Shown piece after piece: positions 10,001 through 15,595 of a stretch of DNA of 64,000 nt. The notes beneath the pieces are model-generated. The model was given only the letters and a program-made list of their open reading frames with translations, made no database searches and was not told the DNA's origin. Both the position numbers and the translations under genes were made by a program. The stretch is from Micromonospora yangpuensis (GTDB lineage: Bacteria; Actinomycetota; Actinomycetes; Mycobacteriales; Micromonosporaceae), in the NCBI RefSeq assembly GCF_900091615.1, contig NZ_FMIA01000002.1:1922001-1986000 (forward strand). Direction: 5' to 3'. How positions within the stretch are numbered: position 1 is the first letter of the stretch; the number at the start of each line of letters is the position of its first letter.

Positions 10001-11828
10001 CCTCAACGGAGGCATGACCCCCCGCATCCGCAAACAGGACCCCTTCGGTAACCCCCGCGGCACCGCCTACCTGGCCACCAACACCGAAACCAACACCGGG
10101 TTCCTCGGCGCCGTCCGCGACGACGCCTCCGGCTACACCCCACTCGGCGCCCGCCTCTACGACCCCACCGTCGGCCGGTTCCTCTCCGCCGACCCCATCC
10201 TCGACCTCGCCGACCCGTTGCAGTCCAACGGCTACGCCTACGCCCACAACAACCCCGTCACCCACTCCGACCCGACGGGCCTGTCCGTCTCCCTCACCCC
10301 ATCGGAAACCGCCACCGCCCTCGCCGGCATAGGCCTCTCCGCAGCGCAGGTCGCCCAGGCCAACGCCGACATGGGCAAAAGCGTCACCTCCATCATCCTC
10401 TCCGTGGCATGGGACGTCCTGAAGGACTTCCTCGGCATCAACGCCGCCCTCGGCTGCTTCGGCGGCAGCGCCTTGTCCTGCGTCGACCTCATCTCCAGTT
10501 TCAACCTGGGGTGGAAAGCCGCCAGAAGTGGGATGAAGATCCTCTTGGCGGTACGACGCACCTACAACGCCATCCAAGCCCTACACGAAGCCAAACGCCG
10601 CGCCGAGAATATCCTCCGCATCGCAAAATCCGCTGAAGCGGCAGCACTCGCCGCCAAGAAAGCAGCCATCGAACGCGCCAAGAAAGCAGCCCAGGCAGCA
10701 AAGAAGAAAGCCGCCGAAAAACTCAACACCACCAGCAACCGCGCCGTCAACCAAGCCAAAAAAACCGGCAACCCCGTACACAAACGAGCCCAAGCAAACT
10801 CCAACCCCAAAGCCTCGTCGGCCGCCTCAAACAACGGTGGCGGGACAACCGGAGGTGGCGGGAAAAGCGCCGGCGGCGCAGGTGGCAAAGCAACCTCCAA
10901 GCCAGGAGGGACCTCCGGCGGAGGCAGCCGCTCCAACGGCGGCACCAGCGGCGGCGGTGGGAACGGCAAAGCCACCGGAGGATCCTGCAAGGACCCCAGC
11001 AACAGCTTCACCCCCGGCACTCAGGTCCTCATGGCCGACGGCACCACCAAGGCCATCGAAGATGTTCAACCAGGTGACCAAGTAGCCGCCACCGACCCCG
11101 ACACCGGCAACATCGAGACCGAAACCGTCACCGCCGCCATCACCGGCGAAGGAACAAAGAACCTCGTCGCCATCACCGTCGACACCGACACCGACCACGG
11201 CTCGGTCACCGCTGACATCACCGCCACCGGCGGCCATCCCTTCTGGGTGCCGGAACTTAGCCGGTGGATCGACGCCACCGACCTCACAGCCGGACAGTGG
11301 CTCCAGACCAGCGCCGGCACCCACGTCCAGATCACCGCCATCGCCCGCTACGCCACCACCTGGGCCACCGTCCACAACCTCACCACCACTAACACCCACA
11401 CGTACCATGTACTCGCCGGCACCACGCCGGTCCTCGTACACAACTGCGGGGGCCGGGAAAGCCTTAGCGACAACAGCTACGAATGGGACCATGACGAGAC
11501 TGGTAGTCTTCTTTATGGTGATGTTGATGCCGACGGTGGATTAACTCTACTGGCCGACATGAAGAACAGCCCGGTGAGAGGGCAAGTGATCTTTAGGCGG
11601 ATGATGGATTCGCTAGGCAGCAAGGTGCAAACAATCAACGGAAACCTTGTGGATGAGAACAAGGCGTCGTTCGCCGCAGCACTTGCGGGCGGAAACACGC
11701 CGGAGCAGGCTGCATGGATGACCTGGACCGGAAAAATGGCTCAAAGGCATGGCTTCACGAAGCTGTTGCATGTAGACCAAGGAGTCTCTGGAGGGTCCCC
11801 TGTTCGGCTGAAGTTCGGTAGGCCGTGA
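4023..11828 (+). CDS. Rhs-family polymorphic toxin with lectin, Hint domain and variable C-terminal tip
   Basis: A 2601-residue secreted toxin-delivery protein. ATG 4023 is chosen over in-frame starts upstream because GGGAG lies 7 bases before it. Residues 1-51 form a signal peptide (basic N-terminus, hydrophobic core, AWA cleavage site). A long YD-repeat shell follows (many Y-x-YD-x-x-GR units). A ricin-type QxW lectin lies at about residues 1781-1914 and the Rhs core near 2006-2089 (GARLYDPTVGRFLSADPI). Then come an Ala/Lys-rich helix, a Gly-rich linker, a Hint domain at about 2329-2475 (FTPGTQVLMADGT, GGHPFWV, ending VLVHNC) and a 126-residue tip. The Hint ending HN-C suggests self-cleavage that frees the tip. 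I do not recognise the tip fold. Its GC content drops clearly below that of the shell, a sign of tip exchange. The next gene overlaps the stop codon, as an immunity gene should. Confidence 0.92.
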   Translation: MPGTGLLLRRRPGRPDPATTSRLPWSRTRTAIALALSTTLLVTLVPAEAWAVPGPGMSRTGMPVELPEIPTMVHVDRDEEADSGLATAAEVPVVPYEPEAVEPWQADSGAVDLTGAAPGVPLPVEDLPVALGVPAGGDPADLVGTWTVDLAAPEASQAAGVSGLIMKLTPPATADPAAEVALTVDYTPFADLYGPQAADRFGLMLLPDCVFDDPDGGDCAADPGGAAPLRVSPFQVPGQDTEPAISSEVELVPADEAPTTAGDDEPTRRIVNGRVSVASLLTGAGGPAARAANPTGSGVVGVLDTGASAAGDFTATPMLSSGSWAAGASSGAFTYGYQVQVPEAAGGLQPKINLGYSSQSVDGRTSATNNQASWIGDGWDYSAGAITRSYANCTQDSKKAGANNATHRTGDFCWGSNNATLSLGGATTELVWDADEETWLTANGDGSKVELVKDTGKANGDADGEYWVVTTRDGTRHHFGLHRLPGWTSGDPVTDSVLTVPVYGNHAGEPCYQAGNWKDSGCTQAWRWSLDYVEDIHGNAMSLWWTKETNHYARNFNFKDPVRYDRGGYLNRIDYGQRRSTLFSAAPLSQVTFSVDERCYAEGSLTCTEANFTSTQPAKYRIWYDTPADLRCAAGQKCWNASPSFFTRKRLDRITTWTQRQPGNTARQVVDEYQLKQAFPILRTGPNTALWLESITRTGYGRDGGTDRISLNPVRFESNTEDMPNRVRKDNRPGFSRLRIARVINEYGGETVVTYRQPTGGCATGTGLPGKSDTAALKSNNRLCYPAFWHPDPSAEEIDWFHKYVVESVEELPVIEGPAANTITRYAYDDPGWKLAEQEFTKKSTRTYSQFAGFAQVTVLTGEDDERDGSRRTKAVARYFRGMGDTVSVPDVTGAEIAKDREAFAGRIAEELTYREATDADTDWLTRSVTYPEARELGSRNRDDGLSPLRAWRVTEPRTRSFTRSSGTGDDTRTLRTVESKTTYETTYGLPTLIESLGDTGRTGDESCTSVQYLHRTDKHLIGLTQQLRTSPTTCAAADFDTLSTLASASRTGYDGAAYGTALAANTRGLVTQTWSLKGDGTGYQSDGTVAFDALARVTGRTDPDGRTSTTTYTPATGQAFQVEERNSLNHRQLQEIDPGREVVLRSTDLNDLVSEARFDALGRLVKAWGPGRSTTATPDFEAGYVVETGKPSYVVTKSRGHENRIDTSVTIYDGLGRERQTQEAAIGGGRLITDTWHNSSGEVWRTRNAFYADGAPSGTLFTPAADTAVPNATQYAYDGLGRVVEEMPIHNGDEVPLRATRYSYGADHSTVINPSGAASYRLFTDALGRTTRVDTFTNSARTEFTSMRYEHDSRGQLAKATHSADPTRPWTWSYDHRGRLASATDPDSGTTTVGYDHRDRQTTSTNARGVTVWNGYDELSRPTQQRLGGSTGTLLGQYTYDTASRGKGLPATATRYTDGLPYTQSVGGYTEDYQPTSTTLTLPASIASTWGLATSYRYDHTYTDTGQPESVTLPPVGALPSEKILVRYTADGLPLSVSGKDWYGAETVYSPYGQVLRSTLGAQPHRVWTMASYDDASGALTDQQVYREKTGDTSRVAGNLVSHRSYGYDNAGNVTAIRERATGIHERQCFTYDALGQVKKAWTSADQVSCAAGPAGSGGTPNVAAGPDGAGYWHEYSYDLLGNRTTLVEKDLTGDTTKDATSTYAYGRTDGSQPRTLTRVTKEYVTPAGAEITAAAQRLYELTGETKSVTSVDNGDEQTLTWTHDGQVERITGQGSKGRSPYVGVAGKCLDLTGGQAVAGQPVQLWSCNNTAAQKWTFTPAPGQPDSDVGALTIYDDWCLQPAGSTAGSVVQLQKCVGGVGQRWERSSTGQLKHLASGLCLAVQGTATADGTPTVLTACVGGSAAQRWEAQLDTRHIYGPDGSRLLTIKGRQATLDLGEAQVTTQTGGTLVTTHRSYSAPGGSVLRYAHGTNPSALAAIASDHQGSPYAEVVLNGGMTPRIRKQDPFGNPRGTAYLATNTETNTGFLGAVRDDASGYTPLGARLYDPTVGRFLSADPILDLADPLQSNGYAYAHNNPVTHSDPTGLSVSLTPSETATALAGIGLSAAQVAQANADMGKSVTSIILSVAWDVLKDFLGINAALGCFGGSALSCVDLISSFNLGWKAARSGMKILLAVRRTYNAIQALHEAKRRAENILRIAKSAEAAALAAKKAAIERAKKAAQAAKKKAAEKLNTTSNRAVNQAKKTGNPVHKRAQANSNPKASSAASNNGGGTTGGGGKSAGGAGGKATSKPGGTSGGGSRSNGGTSGGGGNGKATGGSCKDPSNSFTPGTQVLMADGTTKAIEDVQPGDQVAATDPDTGNIETETVTAAITGEGTKNLVAITVDTDTDHGSVTADITATGGHPFWVPELSRWIDATDLTAGQWLQTSAGTHVQITAIARYATTWATVHNLTTTNTHTYHVLAGTTPVLVHNCGGRESLSDNSYEWDHDETGSLLYGDVDADGGLTLLADMKNSPVRGQVIFRRMMDSLGSKVQTINGNLVDENKASFAAALAGGNTPEQAAWMTWTGKMAQRHGFTKLLHVDQGVSGGSPVRLKFGRP

Positions 11829-12082
11829 TGCCTGGCGCGGGAGAGTGGCGTCATATGTTTCGTGCGTCGATTGATTCTGGTGGTGGACTAGTTGATATTG
11901 CTCGGATGATCAGGATTCATGGACGGTCTGGTCAATATATTCAGGCAGCAGCGGCATTGCGGCAAGAATTTGGGTTCAAGATTGTTGAAGCCTTGACTGT
12001 TGTGGGTTGGGCTGAAGGGAGTGACGACAGCGAAGCATCTCTGTTGGAAATGTGCCGCAAGATACAAACGGAAGTTAAATAG
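11828..12082 (+). CDS. Candidate cognate immunity protein for the Rhs tip
   Basis: An 84-residue cytoplasmic protein starting with ATG at 11828 and sharing one base with the Rhs stop codon (TGATG); GTG 11825 is an alternative start one codon earlier. Nothing in it matches a family I recognise: it has a short helical N-terminus, ALRQEFGFKIVEALTVVGW in the middle and an acidic C-terminus. Its position directly behind a toxin tip, the overlap, which implies translational coupling, and its low GC content relative to the Rhs shell all fit an immunity protein that protects the producer from its own tip. The function is inferred from position only. Confidence 0.6.
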   Translation: MPGAGEWRHMFRASIDSGGGLVDIARMIRIHGRSGQYIQAAAALRQEFGFKIVEALTVVGWAEGSDDSEASLLEMCRKIQTEVK

Positions 12083-12151
12083 TGCTTCATCTCGGGGCTG
12101 TTCAATCGTGCGATCCGTTGATTCCGAGGATTTGTCGGGCAGGGCAAGGGC

Positions 12152-12538
12152 GTGGCGCTACTAGCTGAGGGTGCGGACGCGCTTGACGTGCAAGGTTGTG
12201 AGATATTTGAGGTTGTCAAAATATGTGGCGATGATGGTTTACTTGAAGCTGTCCAGCTGGTTTTTCTCGATGACCGGTCCTTAACGCTTACGGTTTGGAC
12301 CGACTGGAGTCTCGCAGTGGAACTCAGGTCTGACGTCGTTGTGCCGCAATATCTCTGGCCGCCCGAAGAGGGGGTTAGGGTTGTGATTCCCGGACTTTCT
12401 GACCTGAGCTTTGAAGTTGGTGAGGTGGTCCCCCGATTTAATGACGCTGCGGAGCTTTTTGAAGTCCAGTTCGTGCTGGGTGGCCGGCAATTGCTAGTTG
12501 GTTCTACTGGTGGGAATTTGATCATAGAGATCGAGTGA
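12152..12538 (+). CDS. Second immunity-like protein, unrecognised
   Basis: A 128-residue protein starting at GTG 12152, behind a purine-rich GGGCAAGGGC. The sequence alternates short hydrophobic strands (VQLVFLDD, LTLTVWTDW, VRVVIPGL, FEVQFVLGG) with polar turns and no membrane segment, typical of small all-beta immunity proteins. I cannot name the family. It lies 70 bases after the first immunity gene on the same strand and shares its low GC content, so it may be a second gene for the same tip or an orphan kept from an earlier tip. No toxin fragment is visible in the 70-base gap. Confidence 0.55.
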   Translation: MALLAEGADALDVQGCEIFEVVKICGDDGLLEAVQLVFLDDRSLTLTVWTDWSLAVELRSDVVVPQYLWPPEEGVRVVIPGLSDLSFEVGEVVPRFNDAAELFEVQFVLGGRQLLVGSTGGNLIIEIE

Positions 12539-12947
12539 TTCGATACAGTGAGCGCTCAACCATGATCGCGAGCCACCGATCATTGAGAGTGGGCGATGGG
12601 TTTCGGGGTGCGCAGCGGTCCGATCGGTTGCCGTCACGCCTCATCTGTAGTCGACGATCGTCGATGACTTGCCGGTGGGGTGCGACAGCTTCAGGCGTCA
12701 GGCGATAGGTCATCGCGTGGGGAATGACGGTGGCGGCGTTGGTGCGGAGCCGCTCGTGCAACACGGTTGGTGAAAGGTCTCCTCGGCCTCGACCGGATCA
12801 TCCTCTGCACTGCTGGGCAGTGGGCTGCGGCGATCCTGGCACGCGCGGGGCCGTAGGCCGTAGCGCGTGCGCGCGGCCCGGCTTCGTCCCGAACAGTGGA
12901 CCGCTGGATCTGACTGGGCGCATCGTCCGCTCTGGGAGGAATCAGGA
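12539..12947. other. Intergenic stretch of the immunity array
   Basis: About 400 bases without a convincing intact gene. It includes one copy of a 43-bp repeat (12841-12883), and its final part is an open frame that stops inside the start codon of the next immunity gene. The rest shows no protein motif I can name in any frame. Confidence 0.5.
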
Positions 12948-12951
12948 ATGA
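12724..12951 (+). pseudogene. Possible displaced toxin-tip remnant fused through the 43-bp repeat
   Basis: An open frame ends with TGA at 12949-12951, overlapping the ATG of the DUF6881 gene in an ATGA arrangement typical of toxin-immunity pairs. Only the last 22 or so residues (after the repeat, FVPNSGPLDLTGRIVRSG and onward) would be toxin-derived; the part before is encoded by repeat and unrecognised DNA. No catalytic motif is visible. This is a weak call resting on the overlap and on the parallel with the clearer remnant at 13664-13885. Confidence 0.25.
12841..12883 (+). repeat. 43-bp direct repeat, copy 1
   Basis: This copy matches 13594-13636 at 41 of 43 positions by eye. Both copies lie shortly upstream of an immunity gene in the toxin/immunity array. 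The sequence is extremely GC-rich and contains alternating GCGCGTGCGCGCGG. Confidence 0.8.
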
Positions 12952-13229
12952 GGTACGTCAAGGTTCTGTGGGAGCATGAATTCCCCGATGATCCTGTGCT
13001 CTACCTCAGCGAACTCGGCGAGGATGGCTACGAGGTTCGTAAGGTTCAGCTCTATCGCGACGGAAGGTCCGAGTGGGCCGACGGGCATCATGAGACGGCG
13101 ACGGCTGGCCTCTCGGAGATTCCCTTTCCGTCGGTTGAGGAAATTTCGAGCCAGTCCGCCTGTCGAGCTGAGCTGATAACCTCAGAGGAGTTCGAGCGTG
13201 CTTGGAGTGACGCGCGAGCCAAGGCCTAG
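12948..13229 (+). CDS. DUF6881-like immunity protein
   Basis: A 93-residue protein. ATG 12948 is supported by GGGAGGA at 12934-12940. It begins MRYVKVLWEHEFPDDPVLYL and continues GEDGYEVRKVQLYRDGR, the pattern I associate with DUF6881, a small family often found in actinomycete toxin/immunity neighbourhoods. The C-terminal part (ITSEEFERAW) is helical and acidic. No signal peptide or membrane segment is present. Its start codon overlaps the stop of an upstream fragment, and a strong hairpin at 13321 ends its transcript. An immunity role is inferred from context; the family match is by memory. Confidence 0.6.
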   Translation: MRYVKVLWEHEFPDDPVLYLSELGEDGYEVRKVQLYRDGRSEWADGHHETATAGLSEIPFPSVEEISSQSACRAELITSEEFERAWSDARAKA

Positions 13230-13320
13230 CCTCTAGGTTTAGCATGACCGAGGAGGCCAATTATTAACGCGCGCTGGATTTTAGGCCAGCTTGCTCAGTT
13301 TTCGTTACGGCGTAAGTGTG

Positions 13321-13352
13321 AAGCGGGCATCGGAAAATACCGGTGCCCGCTT
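13321..13352 (+). terminator. Rho-independent terminator after the DUF6881 gene
   Basis: A 13-bp stem with one G-T pair (AAGCGGGCATCGG against CCGGTGCCCGCTT), loop AAAATA, followed by TGTTCTG. It stands 92 bases behind the stop codon of the DUF6881 gene. Confidence 0.8.
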
Positions 13353-13593
13353 TGTTCTGCCCCTGCCTGTGGCTTGGCCTGCCATTTCTGCCCGGTGATT
13401 CGATTGTCAGAAACGTAATCAAGGTGCTTTGGAGTGCGCCTGGGGGCGTGGCTGTCCGGCTTGGTTGCGACGCTCCGCGCAGCGGTACGGCGTCGATCCC
13501 CGGAACCGCCCGCCTGGTTCGCTACGTGAGGGGATCGTTTCGGCTCCGGCTGGCGTTTGGGCTGTTGGTCGGTCAGCTCGGTGTTGCCGGCGT

Positions 13594-13636
13594 ACGCGCG
13601 GGGCCGAAGGCTGTAGCGCGTGCGCGCGGCCCGGCT
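13594..13636 (+). repeat. 43-bp direct repeat, copy 2
   Basis: Differs from 12841-12883 at two positions. Here the 3' end of the repeat forms the left arm of a hairpin that continues into unique sequence (13626-13649). It lies 28 bases before the in-frame start of the deaminase-like fragment. Confidence 0.8.
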
Positions 13637-13649
13637 GCGGCCGGGCCGC
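13626..13649. terminator. Perfect 10-bp GC hairpin
   Basis: GCGGCCCGGC pairs with GCCGGGCCGC around a TGCG loop, followed by TCTTGATCTTGT. It could stop transcription before the toxin-tip remnant, or be a structural part of the repeat boundary. Confidence 0.45.
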
Positions 13650-13663
13650 TCTTGATCTTGTAG

Positions 13664-13885
13664 TGCAGTTTTGAGTCAGTCCGATCTTGGTCGAGGGCCT
13701 TGGTCCGGCTGGCTAACTACTGCTTCGGCGCGCGGTCACGGCTGCTGCGGGACGCTTGGCGGGCGGCGAGGGCTGGTCGCCTTGGTCTGTATTTTGAGCG
13801 TGAAGTATGTCCTAGCTGCTCATCGGTGCTTGATCAGTTCCGAGGGGGGTTCCCTGGGATTCAAGTAAATGTGAGTTGGGGGTAG
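13664..13885 (+). pseudogene. Truncated deaminase-like toxin tip
   Basis: An open stretch of about 73 codons after TAG 13661, with no good start codon (TTG 13700 is possible) and no secretion or Rhs sequence. The end reads LYFEREVCPSCSSVLDQF, then FPGIQVNVSW. A C-x-x-C zinc-binding pair at the start of a helix followed by QF...FPGI.V.V is the C-terminal half of cytidine-deaminase-fold polymorphic toxins. The upstream His-x-Glu half is missing, so the remnant should be inactive. It stops two bases before the SUKH start codon, its likely immunity partner. I read it as a displaced tip left when another tip replaced it. Confidence 0.55.
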
Positions 13886-13887
13886 CG

Positions 13888-14313
13888 ATGGGGTCGATTG
13901 CGGAAGACCTGGGCGTGGCCCTTGACGGCTGCCTTGGGCTGTCTGACGACGATATTCAGCGTGTAGCAGAGGACCAATCTGTCGGCCGACTGCCTGGTCG
14001 ATATGTCGAATTCCTGCAAGTGATGGGCCGAAAGGCAGGAAGGCTGCTGGCGGGAACCGACGCGTTCTATCTGGATATCCTTGGCCTGAAGCAAGAAGCG
14101 TCAGATGTTCTGGCGGAGAACAGTGTTGGGGATCTTATTCAAGACGGGTCTGTTGTATTCGCAATGCATCAGGGCTGCCAGGTCTATTGGCTTCCTGGTT
14201 CCGCACTCGATGACCCTCCGGTTTTCATGTACCAAGAAGGCGACCGGGGTGTTTCTAAAGTGTGGGGTTCCTTCACGGAGTTCTTGCGCTATGAGCGTGC
14301 GCGGCTTTCGTGA
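13888..14313 (+). CDS. SMI1/KNR4 (SUKH) family immunity protein
   Basis: A 141-residue cytoplasmic protein starting at ATG 13888, just after a GGGGG run. It has GLSDDDIQRV, then LPGRYVEFLQVMGRKAGRLL with a following GTDAFYLD, and later FAMHQGCQVYWL and DDPPVFMYQEGD, which together are the standard SUKH-1 layout. The family supplies immunity to nuclease and deaminase tips of contact-dependent or secreted polymorphic toxins. The gene directly follows the deaminase-like fragment, a pairing common in polymorphic-toxin loci. With the toxin half broken, it would serve as an orphan protecting against siblings that still carry that tip. Confidence 0.88.
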   Translation: MGSIAEDLGVALDGCLGLSDDDIQRVAEDQSVGRLPGRYVEFLQVMGRKAGRLLAGTDAFYLDILGLKQEASDVLAENSVGDLIQDGSVVFAMHQGCQVYWLPGSALDDPPVFMYQEGDRGVSKVWGSFTEFLRYERARLS

Positions 14314-14387
14314 AAGGGTGTACTCGATTCGTCGGTCCGAATTGGGCGCGGGTCAGTGAAGTGATCTCAGCGTGGCCGCCCCGTCGG

Positions 14388-14594
14388 TCAGGGGCGTGGG
14401 GCTTCGGTCTTGAGGGTGTGGACGAAGGTGGTCCAGGTGGTGTCGTCGAAGGCGAGGGTGGGGCCGTTGCGGTCCTTGGAGTCCCGGACGCCGACCGTGT
14501 CACCGGTGAAGCGCACCTCGACGCAGTTGGCGTTGTCGGAGCTGCGGGTCGACTTGAACCAGCCCTGGTCGAGGGGGGTGGGCGGCAGGGTCAC
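14388..14594 (-). CDS. DUF397 domain protein
   Basis: A 68-residue protein with the DUF397 signature: WFKSTRSSDNANCVEVRF, then VGVRDSKDRNGPTLAF and a closing W-x-x-F-V helix. Small DUF397 proteins are almost always encoded next to an XRE/DUF5753 regulator in actinomycetes and act with it in development or antibiotic control (the Streptomyces WhiJ-type pairs). Here the ATG overlaps the stop codon of the XRE gene by four bases (ATGA), so the two are translationally coupled. Confidence 0.93.
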   Translation of the reverse strand: MTLPPTPLDQGWFKSTRSSDNANCVEVRFTGDTVGVRDSKDRNGPTLAFDDTTWTTFVHTLKTEAPRP

Positions 14595-15478
14595 GTCATC
14601 TCCTTGGCGATCCGGCGGATCAGGTCGATCGATTCGCCTGAGCCTAGCGCCAGTTCCCGGGTCTCGGCGAAGGTGACCACGTAGTCGGTGACCCGTACCG
14701 ACTGGTCGATGATGTCGATGGAGGTCAGGATCTCCTGCCAGACCAGGTCGGGCAGCCGGGGCGACGGAAACGACAGCACCTGGAACGGGCCGCCGAAGGC
14801 GGGATGGGCGCCGACGCTGAACGGCAGCACCCGGATCTCGAACTGCTCGGGGCGTTCCGTGGCGAGCTGGGCCAGGTGGTCGAGCTGGGCGCGCATCACC
14901 GCCGGGCCGCCGACCTGCTGGCGGAGGGCACCCTCGCTGAGGATGGCGTTGACCCGCAGGGGATGTTCACCGTCGAGGCGGGTCTGTCGGGCCATCCGGA
15001 CGGCGACCCGCCGGTCCACTTCGGTGAGCCGGATGGTGGTGGTGCCGCCCCGGATCACCGCGCGGGCGTACTCCTCGGTTTGTAGGAGGCCGTGGATGGC
15101 CTCGGGGTGGAAGCTGCGGATCTGGTCGGCACCGGCCTCGTAGCCCAGGAAGCGCAGGAACTCGGCGGGGAAGAGCTGCGCGTACTCGTGCCACCAGCCC
15201 CGTCGGGCGGCACCGGCGCGTAGCTGCTCCAGCTCGGCGGCCTCCTCCGGCTCCACCTCGTACGCCTCGACGATCTGGGCCAGTCGGCGGGCCGGGAGTT
15301 TGACGCGGCCGGCTTCCACGCCGGAGACGTACGCCTGGATGATGCCGATCTCGCGACCGGCCGCCGCCGCGGTGAAGCCGACCTCCTCGCGGCGCTGGCG
15401 CAGCCGTAGGCCCAGCTCCCAGGCCTGCACGACGGGGGACGACTCCAGGTGGGACAGCGCGTGGCGGGGGCTGGTCAT
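14591..15478 (-). CDS. XRE-family regulator with DUF5753 domain
   Basis: A 295-residue DNA-binding regulator. ATG 15478 is chosen because GGAGGA stands just upstream; longer in-frame starts would bury that site. Residues of about 18-75 form the helix-turn-helix (LGLRLRQRREEVGFTAAAAG, then IIQAYVSGVEAGRVKLP). The remaining part is the DUF5753 ligand/partner domain (GLLQTEEYARAVI, then RMARQTRLDG and FGGPFQVLSFPSP). It forms an operon with the DUF397 gene. The 14-bp palindrome at 15532-15545 in the divergent promoter is a candidate binding site for this protein, which would allow autoregulation and control of the opposite gene. Confidence 0.93.
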   Translation of the reverse strand: MTSPRHALSHLESSPVVQAWELGLRLRQRREEVGFTAAAAGREIGIIQAYVSGVEAGRVKLPARRLAQIVEAYEVEPEEAAELEQLRAGAARRGWWHEYAQLFPAEFLRFLGYEAGADQIRSFHPEAIHGLLQTEEYARAVIRGGTTTIRLTEVDRRVAVRMARQTRLDGEHPLRVNAILSEGALRQQVGGPAVMRAQLDHLAQLATERPEQFEIRVLPFSVGAHPAFGGPFQVLSFPSPRLPDLVWQEILTSIDIIDQSVRVTDYVVTFAETRELALGSGESIDLIRRIAKEMT

Positions 15479-15531
15479 GGTTCCTCCGGGGTTCGACATC
15501 ATGCGACGACGTCGAGTATTCAGCCCGACAC

Positions 15532-15545
15532 GCTTGATATCAAGC
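15532..15545. promoter_or_regulatory. 14-bp perfect palindrome, candidate XRE operator
   Basis: GCTTGATATCAAGC is self-complementary over 14 bases and unusually AT-rich for this genome. It lies 54 bases upstream of the XRE start and 51 bases upstream of the ATG on the other strand, the expected place for a shared operator. Confidence 0.55.
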
Positions 15546-15595
15546 AGGCGAGGATGCATTCTCAGGAAATCAATAAGCGTGTCGAGGAGGTAGTG

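Larger units (their letters stand above)
13230..13663. other. Intergenic stretch with terminator, repeat and hairpin
   Basis: About 430 bases separate the DUF6881 gene from the deaminase-tip fragment. It holds a strong terminator at 13321-13352, the second 43-bp repeat at 13594-13636 and an overlapping 10-bp hairpin. Open frames in the remainder show no recognisable motif; it may be decayed toxin or immunity DNA. Confidence 0.5.

Noticed and set aside
12522..12764. Minus-strand 80-codon frame considered as a transposase remnant
   Set aside because: No transposase motif (DDE or helix-turn-helix) could be recognised, and there are no terminal repeats around it.
12841..13636. 43-bp repeats considered as attC sites of an integron
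   Set aside because: They lack the paired, imperfect-palindrome core of attC sites, and no integrase is in the window.
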